Assembly (NCBI GenBank): GCA_050010115.1
Contig: JBEKLQ010000011.1
Location: forward strand, 1 to 60,774
Length of the DNA stretch: 60,774 nucleotides
Direction of reading: 5' to 3'
Origin: JAKACA01 sp050010115
GTDB lineage: Bacteria > Actinomycetota > Acidimicrobiia > Acidimicrobiales > Bog-793
Program-made: the position numbers and the translations under genes
Shown: piece by piece, positions 8,556 to 17,541 of the stretch
Layout: each line of letters begins with the position of its first letter
Position numbering within the stretch: position 1 is the stretch's first letter
Notes under the pieces: generated by a model
Database searches by the model: none
What the model was told of the DNA's origin: nothing
Seen by the model: only the letters and a program-made list of their open reading frames with translations

Positions 8556-9987
8556 AGGCCGGGTTGGCCACCGACAGCCGGTCTCGCGTGTCGGCGGCGA
8601 GCAACCGTACGAGGGCGGCGTCCACCGCCAGCCCGTCGCGTATGGCCGCGGCGAGCTCAGCGTCGGACCGCACGCCCAGCTCGGCGAGACGCTCGCGGTG
8701 AGCCGTCTCCTGCTGCGGCCCGAGCTCGAGCTCCCGGGCAACGATCCCGAGGGCGTTGACGGCGACGCGAGCCTGATGGCGGATGGAGCCGGACGTGGCT
8801 TCGGTGAGCGGTCCCGCCAGCAGATCCCGGACGGCCTCGACGAGGACCGCCATCGTCGACGTGCCATGCAGGTCGGCCGGCGGCAGAACCGATGCCGGCC
8901 CGCCGGCGAGACGCAGATCGTCCGAGGCAGGTGGGCCGTCATCCGCTGAGCCGGGGCGAGTGTCCGCGAACATCGGATCGGAACTCGCCAACAGCCCGAG
9001 GAGGTCCCACTCGCACTCGAACACGCGGCGCCCGATCGTGGCGAGCTCGACCGACCCGGTCTGGCCGTCGAGGTGCCGGTGTGCCTGCACGAGGCAGATG
9101 ACCGCCCAGCGGAATGTCGCCGCGATCTCCCACCACGCGAGTGCCGCCCGATCGACCGCCAGGCCGGCAGCCGCTTCGTAGGCGCCGATCCAGGGCTCTC
9201 GATCAGGGAAGACACCCAGCGGCCGCACGGCGTCAAAGCGCCACGCCCGGATCATCGACCACCCGAGATCCTCGAGCGGGTCGCCGAGGTGCGCGAGCTC
9301 CCAGTCGAGCACTGCCCGCAGGCCGGTGTCGTCGACCAGCAGGTTGCCGAGCCGGAAGTCTCCGTGCACGACCCGGTGACCGCCGGCGGTGGCCGGTGGG
9401 CGGTTCGCCGCCAGCCAGCGGGACGTCAGCTCGAGCACCGGTCGCGACTCTCCGAGGAAATCGAGCACGCTCCGATACGACGCGACCGGGTCCTCAACGC
9501 TGGCGATGTCCAGGGCGGCAGTGTCGATCCGGTGGATGGCGGCGAGCGCCGCGGCGGCGTCGCCGGTCAGCCGGCTGACGCCCGTGGCGTACCGATCGTC
9601 ACGGAAGAGGCGGGTGGGCAGCGCCTCACCCGGCAACCGGGCCGTCACGAGACACGGGACGCCCAAGGCACCGTCACTGGCACCGGCCGCCACCAGATCC
9701 GGAACCGGCACTCCGGCTCGGGCGGCGCGCTCCAGGAGCTCGGCTTCGGTCGCCATCGGCAGTGCACCGGAGCCGCTGGCGCCTTGGGCTCGCTGCAGGA
9801 TCAGCTCCACCGGCTCAGCACCGGGGTTTGGCACGGCGGAGAAGGCGAAGGTCTGGCGCGACGCACCCGACGAGAGCCGCTGCATCCCCTCGATCCGCAC
9901 CTCCGAGCCGAAGCGTGAGCGGAGCAGGCTGGCAAGGCCGGCAGCGAGCGCGTCCAACCTGCTGGTGCTGTGATCCGCCGACGCCAT
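8536..9987 (-). CDS. Phosphotransferase-fold protein with C-terminal DUF6285 (acyl-CoA dehydrogenase-associated type)
   Basis: A 483-residue protein. Residues 1-350 have the aminoglycoside-phosphotransferase/protein-kinase fold, with the catalytic loop HGDFRLGNLL and the metal-binding AVLDWELAHLGDP. Such proteins in actinobacteria are usually next to acyl-CoA dehydrogenases rather than resistance genes. Residues 375-483 match DUF6285, which is often a separate gene downstream of this kinase-like protein, so this is a natural fusion. The start is ATG at 9987 (MASADHSTS); the frame is open further upstream only as antisense of purD. It is divergent from purD across 84 bp. The substrate is unknown. 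Confidence 0.85.
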   Translation of the reverse strand: MASADHSTSRLDALAAGLASLLRSRFGSEVRIEGMQRLSSGASRQTFAFSAVPNPGAEPVELILQRAQGASGSGALPMATEAELLERAARAGVPVPDLVAAGASDGALGVPCLVTARLPGEALPTRLFRDDRYATGVSRLTGDAAAALAAIHRIDTAALDIASVEDPVASYRSVLDFLGESRPVLELTSRWLAANRPPATAGGHRVVHGDFRLGNLLVDDTGLRAVLDWELAHLGDPLEDLGWSMIRAWRFDAVRPLGVFPDREPWIGAYEAAAGLAVDRAALAWWEIAATFRWAVICLVQAHRHLDGQTGSVELATIGRRVFECEWDLLGLLASSDPMFADTRPGSADDGPPASDDLRLAGGPASVLPPADLHGTSTMAVLVEAVRDLLAGPLTEATSGSIRHQARVAVNALGIVARELELGPQQETAHRERLAELGVRSDAELAAAIRDGLAVDAALVRLLAADTRDRLSVANPAWLTADG

Positions 9988-10071
9988 CCCGAGAAGCGTA
10001 GGCAACGGGCACGCCGGCCACCTGGGAGCGGTCCTGGCGGGACGCCGGCACCCGCCGGTACGGTTCCGCCA

Positions 10072-11418
10072 ATGACCTGGCCGTCGGCGAGCATCCTTCT
10101 CTACGGGAAGGATGCGCGGACGGACGCGATCGCCGAGGGCCTCCGCCGATCGGCCACGCCCTGCCGCCTCACGATCTACTCGACGCTGCGGATCCCGGGT
10201 CTGGTCGAGAAGGCAGATCGTTACCTGACCGGATCCCTCGCTGATCTCGATGAGATGGTCCGAGCGGCCCGCGAGGTTGAGCCTGATCTCGTGATCGTCG
10301 GACCGGAGGACCCGCTCGGGGCGGGTTTGGTGGACGCGTTGGACGCGCTCGGGTGTCCCAGCTTCGGGCCGGCGCAAAGCCTCGCACGCATCGAGACCTC
10401 CAAGTCCTGGGCGCGGTCCCTCGTCGAACGGCACGGGATCGACGCCAACCCGCGGAACCGGACGTTCCATTCCAGCGAAGGGCTGGCAGGCTACCTGGAG
10501 GCACTCGGTGACGTCGTCGTCAAGCCGGATGGCTTGACCGGGGGCAAAGGAGTGAAGGTTCAAGGTGAGCAACTGGCGTCGATCTCCGAGGCTCTTGCGT
10601 ATGCGGAGTCGCTGGTCTCGTCGGAAGGTTCGGTGGTCGTGGAGGAGCGCCTCGACGGCGAGGAGTTCAGCTTGCAGACGGTCACCGACGGCACGTCGGT
10701 CGTGCACTGCCCGATCGTCCAGGACCACAAGCGCGCCTATGCCGGCGACACCGGCCCGAACACCGGCGGCATGGGCTCGTACTCGTGCCCGGACGGGTCG
10801 TTACCCTTCCTGTCGTCCCAAGACGTCGCGCGAGCCAGGCAGATCAACGAATCGGTGATCGAAGCGCTCGCCTCCGAGACCGGCCGACCATACCGGGGGG
10901 TGCTGTACGGAGGCTTCATGGCAGTGGCAGACGGCGTGCGCCTGATCGAGTACAACGCACGCTTTGGGGATCCCGAGGCGATGAACGTGCTGCCGTTGCT
11001 GAGCTCCGACCTCCTCGAACTGTGTCGGGCAGTCGCCACCGGCAAGCTCGGGGACCTTGTGCCCGTATTCGAGGCGGAGGCGACCGTGTGCAAGTACGTG
11101 GTGCCGGCCGCGTACCCCGAGGGCCGTAACGAGGGCGACGTCGTCGTCTCGGATGACGCGGTCCTCGGCGACAACCTGCGCCGCTACTGGGCGGCGACCG
11201 AGCTCCACGACGACGGCACGGTTCGGCTCACCGGCTCGCGAGGGCTCGCTTTCGTCGGCATCGCCGGCACGATGGCCGAGGCCGAGGCGTTGGCTGAGTC
11301 CGGCGCTTCCTCCGTCACCGGCGCCGTGCGCCACCGGAGCGATATCGGCACCGCCTCCCTCGTGGCGCGGCGCGTGGAGCACATGCGGACGATCCGCTCA
11401 GCCGGTACTCCGGGCTGA
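10072..11418 (+). CDS. purD: Phosphoribosylamine-glycine ligase (GARS), divergent N-terminus
   Basis: An ATP-grasp ligase that forms glycinamide ribonucleotide in purine synthesis. The 448-residue protein contains VVKPDGLTGGKGVKV, VEERLDGEEFSL, the GDTGPNTGGMGSYS loop, and EYNARFGDPEAMNVLPLL, all diagnostic of PurD. The N-terminal phosphoribosylamine-binding motif, usually GSGGREHAL, is replaced by YGKDARTDAI, which is unusual. The start is ATG at 10072 (MTWPSAS). It is followed after 2 bp by a fucosidase gene, an unexpected operon partner. It may be a second, non-canonical GARS-like enzyme; a search of the whole genome for another purD would decide this. Confidence 0.88.
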   Translation: MTWPSASILLYGKDARTDAIAEGLRRSATPCRLTIYSTLRIPGLVEKADRYLTGSLADLDEMVRAAREVEPDLVIVGPEDPLGAGLVDALDALGCPSFGPAQSLARIETSKSWARSLVERHGIDANPRNRTFHSSEGLAGYLEALGDVVVKPDGLTGGKGVKVQGEQLASISEALAYAESLVSSEGSVVVEERLDGEEFSLQTVTDGTSVVHCPIVQDHKRAYAGDTGPNTGGMGSYSCPDGSLPFLSSQDVARARQINESVIEALASETGRPYRGVLYGGFMAVADGVRLIEYNARFGDPEAMNVLPLLSSDLLELCRAVATGKLGDLVPVFEAEATVCKYVVPAAYPEGRNEGDVVVSDDAVLGDNLRRYWAATELHDDGTVRLTGSRGLAFVGIAGTMAEAEALAESGASSVTGAVRHRSDIGTASLVARRVEHMRTIRSAGTPG

Positions 11419-11420
11419 GG

Positions 11421-12878
11421 ATGAGCCGCACCACGGTCCGCGAGATCCGGCGCCACGAGGTTCCGGCCTGGTGGCGCGACGCAAAACTCGGCCTCTTCGT
11501 CCACTGGACCCCCGCCTCCGTGCCGGCGTTCGCGCCCGTCGAGGCGGAGATCGGCGAGCTGATGGCACGCCGGGCACCCGACGCAATGGCCTGGTCACCG
11601 TACGCCGAGTGGTACCAGAACTCGCTGCGGTGGCCTTCGAGTCCGGCCGCCCGGCACCATGCCGAGGTACACCACGGGCGCTCGTACTACGACTTCGGCG
11701 ACGACTGGGAGGCTGGCCTCGAGAGCTGGGACCCCGACGGCTGGGCCGACCGGTTCGCCGCCAGCGGCGCCCGCTACGTCGTGCTCGTCGCCAAGCACCA
11801 CGACGGCTACTGCTTGTGGCCGACGAAGGTGCCTAACCCGCGGCGGCCGGGCTGGAACAGCCACCGCGATGTCGTCGGTGAGCTCGCCGAGGCGGTACGG
11901 GCCCGCGGCTTGGCGTTCGGGCTGTACTACTCGGGCGGCCTCGATTGGACCTTCAACGAGCACCCGATCGGCACGTTCAGCGACCTGCTGCTGGCCCAGC
12001 CCCGGGGTGGGTACGTCGACTATGCCGAGGCTCAGGTGCGGGAGCTCATCGACCGCTACCGACCGAGCGTGCTCTGGAACGACATCTCGTGGCCGGCGAC
12101 GGCCAGCCGCCTCGCCAGGCTTTTCGGCGACTACTACCGGGACGTGCCGGACGGTGTGGTGAACGACCGCTTCATGCCGTGGTCGCCGCTGTGGCGTATT
12201 GCGTCTACCGCTCCGGCTCGCTGGCTGCTCGATCGCGCTGCCGCCCGGGCGGCCGCGACCGATGCCGGCATCGTGCCACCGCGACCGCCGATGTTCGACG
12301 TCCGCACGCCTGAATACACGGTCTTCGCCGCGGCTCGGGCCGGGGCGTGGGAGTGCGTGAGGGGGATCGATCGGAGCTTCGGGCACAATCGGGCGTCGAG
12401 CGAGGAGCACTTCGCGCCCCAGCACGAGCTGTTGTGGTCACTGATCGACATCGTGGCCAAAGGCGGCAACCTCCTGCTCAACGTGGGGCCGCGCGGTGAG
12501 GACGCCACGATCGCGCCCGCGCAGCTCGCCCGCCTCGGCTGGCTCGGCGAGCTCACGTCCCGATGTGGTGACGCCCTCTACGCCAGCCGTCCGTGGGTGC
12601 ATGCCGCAGGGACGAGCGCCGGCTGCGAGGTCCGCTATACAGCTCGCGACCAGTCGGTGTTCTGTTTCGTGAGGCCGGCCGAGGGCTCGGCACCAGCGGA
12701 GGCCGTCACGTTGCGAGAGGTCCGGCCGGGGCCCCGCACGAGCGCCGCCACGACCGATGGCAGCCCGCTTCGGTGCGAGCCGGCAACCGACGGGCTCACC
12801 GTGTGGCTCGACTCGCCTGCCACCCGGGCGAGGCCGGGCGTGCTCACCCTCCGGGGAGTCGTCGCCGCGAGGGTTTGA
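11421..12878 (+). CDS. GH29 alpha-L-fucosidase
   Basis: A 485-residue retaining glycosidase that removes terminal fucose. Family motifs are present: WWRDAKLGLFVHWT at the N-terminus, AKHHDGYCLWPT at 124-135, and the nucleophile Asp221 in VLWNDISWP, followed by NLLLNVGP near 350. A beta-sandwich-like C-terminus follows. There is no signal peptide, so it acts on imported oligosaccharides or is mis-started. The gene begins 2 bp after purD and is probably cotranscribed with it. Its stop codon lies inside a 16-bp tandem repeat. Confidence 0.92.
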   Translation: MSRTTVREIRRHEVPAWWRDAKLGLFVHWTPASVPAFAPVEAEIGELMARRAPDAMAWSPYAEWYQNSLRWPSSPAARHHAEVHHGRSYYDFGDDWEAGLESWDPDGWADRFAASGARYVVLVAKHHDGYCLWPTKVPNPRRPGWNSHRDVVGELAEAVRARGLAFGLYYSGGLDWTFNEHPIGTFSDLLLAQPRGGYVDYAEAQVRELIDRYRPSVLWNDISWPATASRLARLFGDYYRDVPDGVVNDRFMPWSPLWRIASTAPARWLLDRAAARAAATDAGIVPPRPPMFDVRTPEYTVFAAARAGAWECVRGIDRSFGHNRASSEEHFAPQHELLWSLIDIVAKGGNLLLNVGPRGEDATIAPAQLARLGWLGELTSRCGDALYASRPWVHAAGTSAGCEVRYTARDQSVFCFVRPAEGSAPAEAVTLREVRPGPRTSAATTDGSPLRCEPATDGLTVWLDSPATRARPGVLTLRGVVAARV

Positions 12879-12951
12879 GGCCGCGAGGGTGTGAGGCGCG
12901 AGGGTCTGCGGCCGCGAGGGTGTGAGGCCGCAGGGGTTCGAGGCCGCAGGG
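12873..12951. repeat. 16-bp degenerate tandem repeat (five copies)
   Basis: Five units of consensus gtgtgaggccgcgagg (one is 15 bp) run through and past the fucosidase stop codon. A further partial unit can be recognised upstream in the coding sequence, which suggests that the array grew from the 3' end of the gene. Confidence 0.85.
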
Positions 12952-12967
12952 CCAGAGCCGGCGCCGC

Positions 12968-13006
12968 TGTCACACTAACTCTGCACAGTGCAGAGTTTTC
13001 GTGACA
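12968..13006. terminator. Perfect 10-bp inverted repeat between convergent genes, probable bidirectional terminator
   Basis: aactctgcac and gtgcagagtt are exact reverse complements around a single A. Outside a 3-nt mismatch, tgtcac and gtgaca extend the stem by six more pairs. The element sits between the convergent ends of the fucosidase and acyl-CoA synthetase genes and is followed by a short T run, which fits a terminator read from both sides. The symmetry would also suit a TetR-type operator, but no promoter is expected here. Confidence 0.6.
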
Positions 13007-13039
13007 CCGGCGGTCGATGCCGCCGATCCCGAGTGGGAC

Positions 13040-14737
13040 TCAGCGCACCTCGCTCGAGCTGGAGCTGGAGCCCGCAGCGACTGACCGGGCCCAGGTGTAG
13101 TTGGCCTTGCCAGCGGGGTTGCGCACCACTCGATCGACCACGATCACAGCCTTCGGCAGCTTGTACCGCGCGATGTAGGTCGCGCAGGTGCTCAGGAGAT
13201 CCGCCCGGTCGACCTCGGTACCCGGCTCCGGCTCGACGAGCGCCACTACCTCGCTCCCCCAACGTTCGCTCGGCCGCCCGACCACCATCACGTCCCGCAC
13301 GCCCGGGTGGTGCCGGATGGCCGCCTCCACCTCCTCGGCGAATATCTTCTCGCCGCCGGAATTGATGGTGACGGCGTCGCGCCCGAGCACCTCGACCGTG
13401 CCGTCCTCGTGAAGCAGCGCCCGGTCGCCCGGGATCGCGTAGCGAGTCCCGCCGATCGTGCGGAATGTCGCGGCCGTCTTCGCTGCGTCGTTCATGTAGC
13501 CGAGTGGGATGCGGCCGGATCGCGCGATCCAGCCGGTCGCCTCGTGTCCCGCTTCGAGCACCTCGGTCTTGGTCTCGTCGAGCACGCACGTGAGCGGGTC
13601 CGGCCGGAACCGCACGGGGCCCTTGCCGCCCTCACCATCGCCGCTACCGGTGTTGACGGTGTCCGCCAGCGGGCCCGCCTCCGACGACCCCATCGTGTCG
13701 CGGATCCGCACCTGGGGAAGGCGGGCGAGGATGGCTTCCTTCGACTTCGGCGACAGCGCCGCCCCGCTGGAGGAGACGACGACCAGCGACGACAAGTCGC
13801 GTGGGCGAGCGTCCACGGCGTCGATGAGCGGAGCAGCGAACGCTTCTCCTGCGATCGTCAGCAGGCTGACCCGCTCGCGCTCGACCGTGTCGAGCACGTC
13901 GGCGGCATCGTAGCGATCGACGACATCCGGGATGACGACCGTGCCGCCGGTGTGCAGCGCCTGGAAGCTCACCCACTGGCCGGTCCCGTGCATGAACGGC
14001 GCTGCTGACAGCCCGCGGGTCCCGTCCCGGCCGGCGGCTGCATCGACCAGCTCAGTCAGCGTGTGCCACTCCCGGCCCGCCTGCTTGAAGTTCCGGCCAC
14101 CGAGCGCGGTGACGAAGATGTCGCCTTGTCGCCAGAGAACACCTTTTGGCTTCCCCGTCGTCCCGCCCGTGTAGAGGATGTACAGATCGTCCGGCGACCA
14201 GTCGAGGTGCGGGCGGCCGGGTGAGGCGGCGGCGAGGGTCGACTCGTAGTCGAGCGCACCCGGGAGGTACCCGACGCCACTCGAGTCGGGCACTTGCAGG
14301 AGCAGTGCCGGCGGCTCGATCGTCCCGCGCTCGGCAAGCCGCTCGAGGGCAGCTCCGATCTGGGGTGCGAACTGTGACTGGAACACCACCGCCCGTGGTG
14401 CCATGTCCGCCAGCAGCTCCTCCAACTCGCTCGTGACGTACCGGTAGTTGACGTTGCAGGGAGCGCAGCGAGCCTTGAGCGACCCGAGGATCGCCTCCAG
14501 GTACTCGTGCCCGTTCAGCAGGCAGATGGCCACACGGTCCTGGCCGGCTTCGTGATCGGCGAGCACCGTGCGCTCGGCATACGCACCGAAACCCGCCCCG
14601 ATCAACACATTCGCCAGCCGCCGCGTCCGGTCCGTCAGCTGGCTCCACGTGAAGCGCCGGTCTGCCGTCACGATCGCCTCGCGATCACCCAGGCGGTCTC
14701 CGAGCGCCTCTTGCACCTCCGCCAGGTTGAACTCCAC
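13040..14737 (-). CDS. Acyl-CoA synthetase (AMP-forming, FadD-like)
   Basis: A 565-residue adenylate-forming ligase that activates a carboxylic acid to its CoA thioester. The phosphate-binding loop YTGGTTGKPKG is at 189-199. TMGSSEAGP and the hinge region near VLGRDAVTINSGGEKIF follow. The catalytic Lys of the C-terminal domain is Lys544 in NPAGKANY. The closest family resemblance is to actinobacterial fatty-acid or steroid side-chain CoA ligases; the exact substrate is not determinable. The start is GTG at 14737, 3 bp after a HAD hydrolase gene, so the pair is an operon. The protein ends in a Ser-rich tail. Confidence 0.92.
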   Translation of the reverse strand: MEFNLAEVQEALGDRLGDREAIVTADRRFTWSQLTDRTRRLANVLIGAGFGAYAERTVLADHEAGQDRVAICLLNGHEYLEAILGSLKARCAPCNVNYRYVTSELEELLADMAPRAVVFQSQFAPQIGAALERLAERGTIEPPALLLQVPDSSGVGYLPGALDYESTLAAASPGRPHLDWSPDDLYILYTGGTTGKPKGVLWRQGDIFVTALGGRNFKQAGREWHTLTELVDAAAGRDGTRGLSAAPFMHGTGQWVSFQALHTGGTVVIPDVVDRYDAADVLDTVERERVSLLTIAGEAFAAPLIDAVDARPRDLSSLVVVSSSGAALSPKSKEAILARLPQVRIRDTMGSSEAGPLADTVNTGSGDGEGGKGPVRFRPDPLTCVLDETKTEVLEAGHEATGWIARSGRIPLGYMNDAAKTAATFRTIGGTRYAIPGDRALLHEDGTVEVLGRDAVTINSGGEKIFAEEVEAAIRHHPGVRDVMVVGRPSERWGSEVVALVEPEPGTEVDRADLLSTCATYIARYKLPKAVIVVDRVVRNPAGKANYTWARSVAAGSSSSSSEVR

Positions 14738-14740
14738 GGG

Positions 14741-15433
14741 TCAGGCCACGCTCGAGCCGACGATGACGAGATCACGGAGGCTCGCCAGGTGGTCGTGATC
14801 GAAGTCCGGGCACAGGCCGTACGGATCAAGGTGCAGCGGTCGCAGCCCTGCGTTGCGGGCACCGGCGACGTCGAAGTGCACCGTGTCACCGATGAACAGG
14901 CAACGCTCCGGCGCGACGTCGAGGGCGGAGAGGGCGAAGGCGAAGATGCGCGGGTCGGGTTTCTCGACGCCGACGACGTGGGAGTCGATGACGACGGCCA
15001 CCCGGGCCATCGGCGCCTCGATAGCGGCGCAGATGTTGTTGTCGAGCAGCATCTGCTCCATCCTCCCGCTGGCGTTCGACACGATCGCCAGCTTCAACCG
15101 TGCGGCTTCGAGGGCCAGCAGCGTCTCAGCAGCGCCCGGCGCTGCGATCCAATCCTCGTCGAGGTAGATGCGGGTGATGGCAGGGAGTGCCTCGTCGACG
15201 CGATCCTCCGGCACGCCGGCCGCCCGTGCGACGACCCGGTCGACGGCCGGCCAATCGGCTTCGCCGAGGCGGTCGCACTCGCGCATGCCGGCGTAGTGGG
15301 CGAGCCGGCACATTTCGTCGTCAGGGTTGGCGCCGAGAGGGCCGAGCAGTTCACGGAAGCGGTCAGGGTCCGGCAGGACGAGCACGCCGCCGGCGTCGAG
15401 CAGGACGGCGTCGATGGTGTCGTCGAGCAGCAT
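14741..15433 (-). CDS. HAD-superfamily hydrolase
   Basis: A 230-residue haloacid-dehalogenase-fold phosphatase or hydrolase. Motif I is LLDAGGVLV (nucleophile Asp present, second Asp replaced by Gly), motif II is IVSNAS, motif III is the Lys in GVEKPDPRIF, and motif IV is FIGDTVHFDVAGARNAG. A helical cap lies between motifs I and II. Loss of the second Asp of motif I is seen in dehalogenase-like and some atypical members, so a phosphatase activity is not assured. It is cotranscribed with the downstream acyl-CoA synthetase (3-bp gap). Confidence 0.85.
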   Translation of the reverse strand: MLLDDTIDAVLLDAGGVLVLPDPDRFRELLGPLGANPDDEMCRLAHYAGMRECDRLGEADWPAVDRVVARAAGVPEDRVDEALPAITRIYLDEDWIAAPGAAETLLALEAARLKLAIVSNASGRMEQMLLDNNICAAIEAPMARVAVVIDSHVVGVEKPDPRIFAFALSALDVAPERCLFIGDTVHFDVAGARNAGLRPLHLDPYGLCPDFDHDHLASLRDLVIVGSSVA

Positions 15434-15525
15434 CCCGGCAGGCTATTGGCATCCGGAGCGGTCACGGCCGATTGCGGAGCCGTTTCGAGCCCGGCCCTCC
15501 GGCTAGGTGGCTGGTGTCTTGCCAC

Positions 15526-16464
15526 CTAGGGCGCTGTGAACAGATCCCTCGGGAGGAATGCCGACACGACCCAGTTGGGTGCGTCGACGATCTCGCTGAT
15601 GCGCAGATCCACCGCCACCGAGCACAGCACGTACGCCTGCTCGGAGCTCAGGCCGTGGCGGTCCACGAGATGGACGATCATGCGCTCGACGCTCTGGCGC
15701 GCCGCTCCCATCAGGTCGGGACCGATACCGGTGGCGGCGTGGTAGCCGGCGGCTGCGGCGCTGGGACGCTCCAGCGGCCGGGTGACGTCGAACTCGGGCG
15801 TGTCGATCGCAAGGTCCCGCCGCACGGACAGCCGGAGCGACACGGTCATCGCAGCCTCGATGGCCGTGCCGCACACCTCACCGTCGCCCTGTGCGGCGTG
15901 CGTGTCACCGACCCCGAACAGGGCGCCGTCCACCTCGACCGGCAGGTAGAGGGTGGCGCCCGGCCCGAGCTGCCGGGTGTCCAAGTTGCCGCCGACGCGC
16001 CGGGGCGGGATCACGGTGTGCAGCCCGGGCTCCTCCGGAGCGACACCGAGCACGCCACAGAACGGTTGCACGGGGACGCTGATGCCGTCGGTGAATCTTG
16101 CCGCCGGCCCGTCGAGTTCCCAGATGTGGAGCCACGGATCGGGGAACTGGTCCGCGAGCAACCCAAAACCAGGGATCAGCCCCGTCCACCCATACGCCCC
16201 CGGCTCGACCGCGAGGATGTCGACCTGCAGGACGTCGCCTGGGCGAGCGCCCTCGACGAATACCGGGCCGCACACGGGGTTGACCAGATCGAAGTCAAGC
16301 TCTGCCACCGAGTCATGGGTCGAGCCGGGGCGCAGCTGGCCGCCGGAGGCGTCCTGCGTCTCGACCGTCAGCTCGGCACCGGACGCGACGGAGCACACCG
16401 GCTCATGTGCGCTGCTCCAGCCGAAATGGACTTGGCTCCGGGCAAGATGCAGGGACGTCGTCAT
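15526..16464 (-). CDS. Acetamidase/formamidase family protein
   Basis: A 312-residue hydrolase of the FmdA/AmdA family, which releases ammonia from short aliphatic amides. Typical features are GPVFVEGARPGDVLQVDI near residue 70, DTHAAQGDGEVCGTAIE near 200 (metal and active-site segment), and the C-terminal VDLRISEIVDAPNWVVSAFLP. The start is ATG at 16464 (MTTSLHLARSQ); the frame is open further upstream only across the SGNH gene. Together with the ammonia-dependent asparagine synthetase at 35.4-36.6 kb it hints at amide-nitrogen use, but the two are not linked. Confidence 0.9.
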   Translation of the reverse strand: MTTSLHLARSQVHFGWSSAHEPVCSVASGAELTVETQDASGGQLRPGSTHDSVAELDFDLVNPVCGPVFVEGARPGDVLQVDILAVEPGAYGWTGLIPGFGLLADQFPDPWLHIWELDGPAARFTDGISVPVQPFCGVLGVAPEEPGLHTVIPPRRVGGNLDTRQLGPGATLYLPVEVDGALFGVGDTHAAQGDGEVCGTAIEAAMTVSLRLSVRRDLAIDTPEFDVTRPLERPSAAAAGYHAATGIGPDLMGAARQSVERMIVHLVDRHGLSSEQAYVLCSVAVDLRISEIVDAPNWVVSAFLPRDLFTAP

Positions 16465-16535
16465 CGCCTTGATCCTGCTCCCCTGGCCCCGGCGCCGCAA
16501 CAGGCTGGCGAGGCATGCGTCGCAGCGGCGGGCGG

Positions 16536-17474
16536 CTACGAGGAGCTGTGGCGCATCGGCAGCGTGCCGACGACGAGTTCGGCGATGATGGCGTACCCCG
16601 CCGTGCGCGGGTGGATGTCGTGGTACTGACAGAAGAACGTCAACTCGCACACTTTCGCGACCGGGACCGGGATCTTCCCGTACGGCGGGAGATCGGTCGT
16701 CTGCGCGAGCGGTCCGTAGGCTCCGGTGGCAGCCGTGACGTCGACGAACTGGCCGCCGACGGCGGCGTACAGCTTGCGCAGCGCCGGGTTGATCAAGTCT
16801 TTGAAAGCGGTCACCGAGAGCTCCGCGACGTTGCGCAGCGAAACCTGCTTGGAGAGGTCGAGGCCGAGGATCACGTCTGGATACGTGATCCCGACGATCC
16901 GCACCGACGGCCCGGCCGCAGCTCGCAGCCCGTGCAGCAACGTGTGGAGGTTCTTGTTGATCGTCTTGATGGCGGTGGCCACGCACGGGATCGGTTGAGC
17001 AACTGAGGCGCACGCCGTCACGTCGTTACCGCCGATGGACACGGTGATCAAGCCGACCTTGCCTCGATGGCTCCGGAGGAACGCCTCCGCTGCTGCAGCT
17101 TGGCTCTGGGTGGGGTACGGAGTCGCCCCCGGGCCGAGCATCGGGCACCCGCTCGAGTACAGGATGGACGTCGTCGTGGCGCCGCCGCACCCGAAGTTCA
17201 CGAGCTTGAAGTCGTACCCCTTCGCCACTGCCAGAACCGGCACTTGATAGGCGAAGCCGTTGGTATTGGTGCTGCCCGATCTCGGCCCGGAGGGTTGATA
17301 GCCGGCGGCGTACGAGTCTCCGAGCGAGACGTACAGCAACGGAGGTGGTGACTTCGGCCGCGTCGTCGCCGTCGAGGACGTACCGGCCGACGAAGCACCG
17401 CAGGCGGCAGTTGCGATGCCCACCATCGCCACGGCGAAGGCAGCGCGGCACCGGCGGCGAACGAGCGAGTGCAT
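16536..17474 (-). CDS. Exported SGNH/GDSL hydrolase
   Basis: A 312-residue esterase or lipase-like protein. The catalytic blocks are SLGDSYAAGY (Ser), NFGCGGATT, SIGGNDV (Gly-Asn) and HDIHPRTAGY (Asp-His), so it should be active. The N-terminus has an Arg-rich start, a hydrophobic run and ATAACG, a weak lipobox, so a lipoprotein or secreted form is likely. The ATG at 17474 gives the better signal peptide; GTG at 17495 is the alternative. Low-similarity linker residues 35-50 are Ser/Thr/Pro rich. It lies 46 bp after the LysR gene on the same strand. Confidence 0.87.
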   Translation of the reverse strand: MHSLVRRRCRAAFAVAMVGIATAACGASSAGTSSTATTRPKSPPPLLYVSLGDSYAAGYQPSGPRSGSTNTNGFAYQVPVLAVAKGYDFKLVNFGCGGATTTSILYSSGCPMLGPGATPYPTQSQAAAAEAFLRSHRGKVGLITVSIGGNDVTACASVAQPIPCVATAIKTINKNLHTLLHGLRAAAGPSVRIVGITYPDVILGLDLSKQVSLRNVAELSVTAFKDLINPALRKLYAAVGGQFVDVTAATGAYGPLAQTTDLPPYGKIPVPVAKVCELTFFCQYHDIHPRTAGYAIIAELVVGTLPMRHSSS

Positions 17475-17541
17475 CTCCGTGACGGTAACGGACACCCGCC
17501 GGGGAAACCCGCCGGGAGCGAGACAGCGGCCACCCCGGCGG

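Noticed and set aside
15187..16629. Long plus-strand open frame across the HAD and acetamidase genes
   Set aside because: Antisense to two recognised proteins; low-complexity Arg-rich translation.
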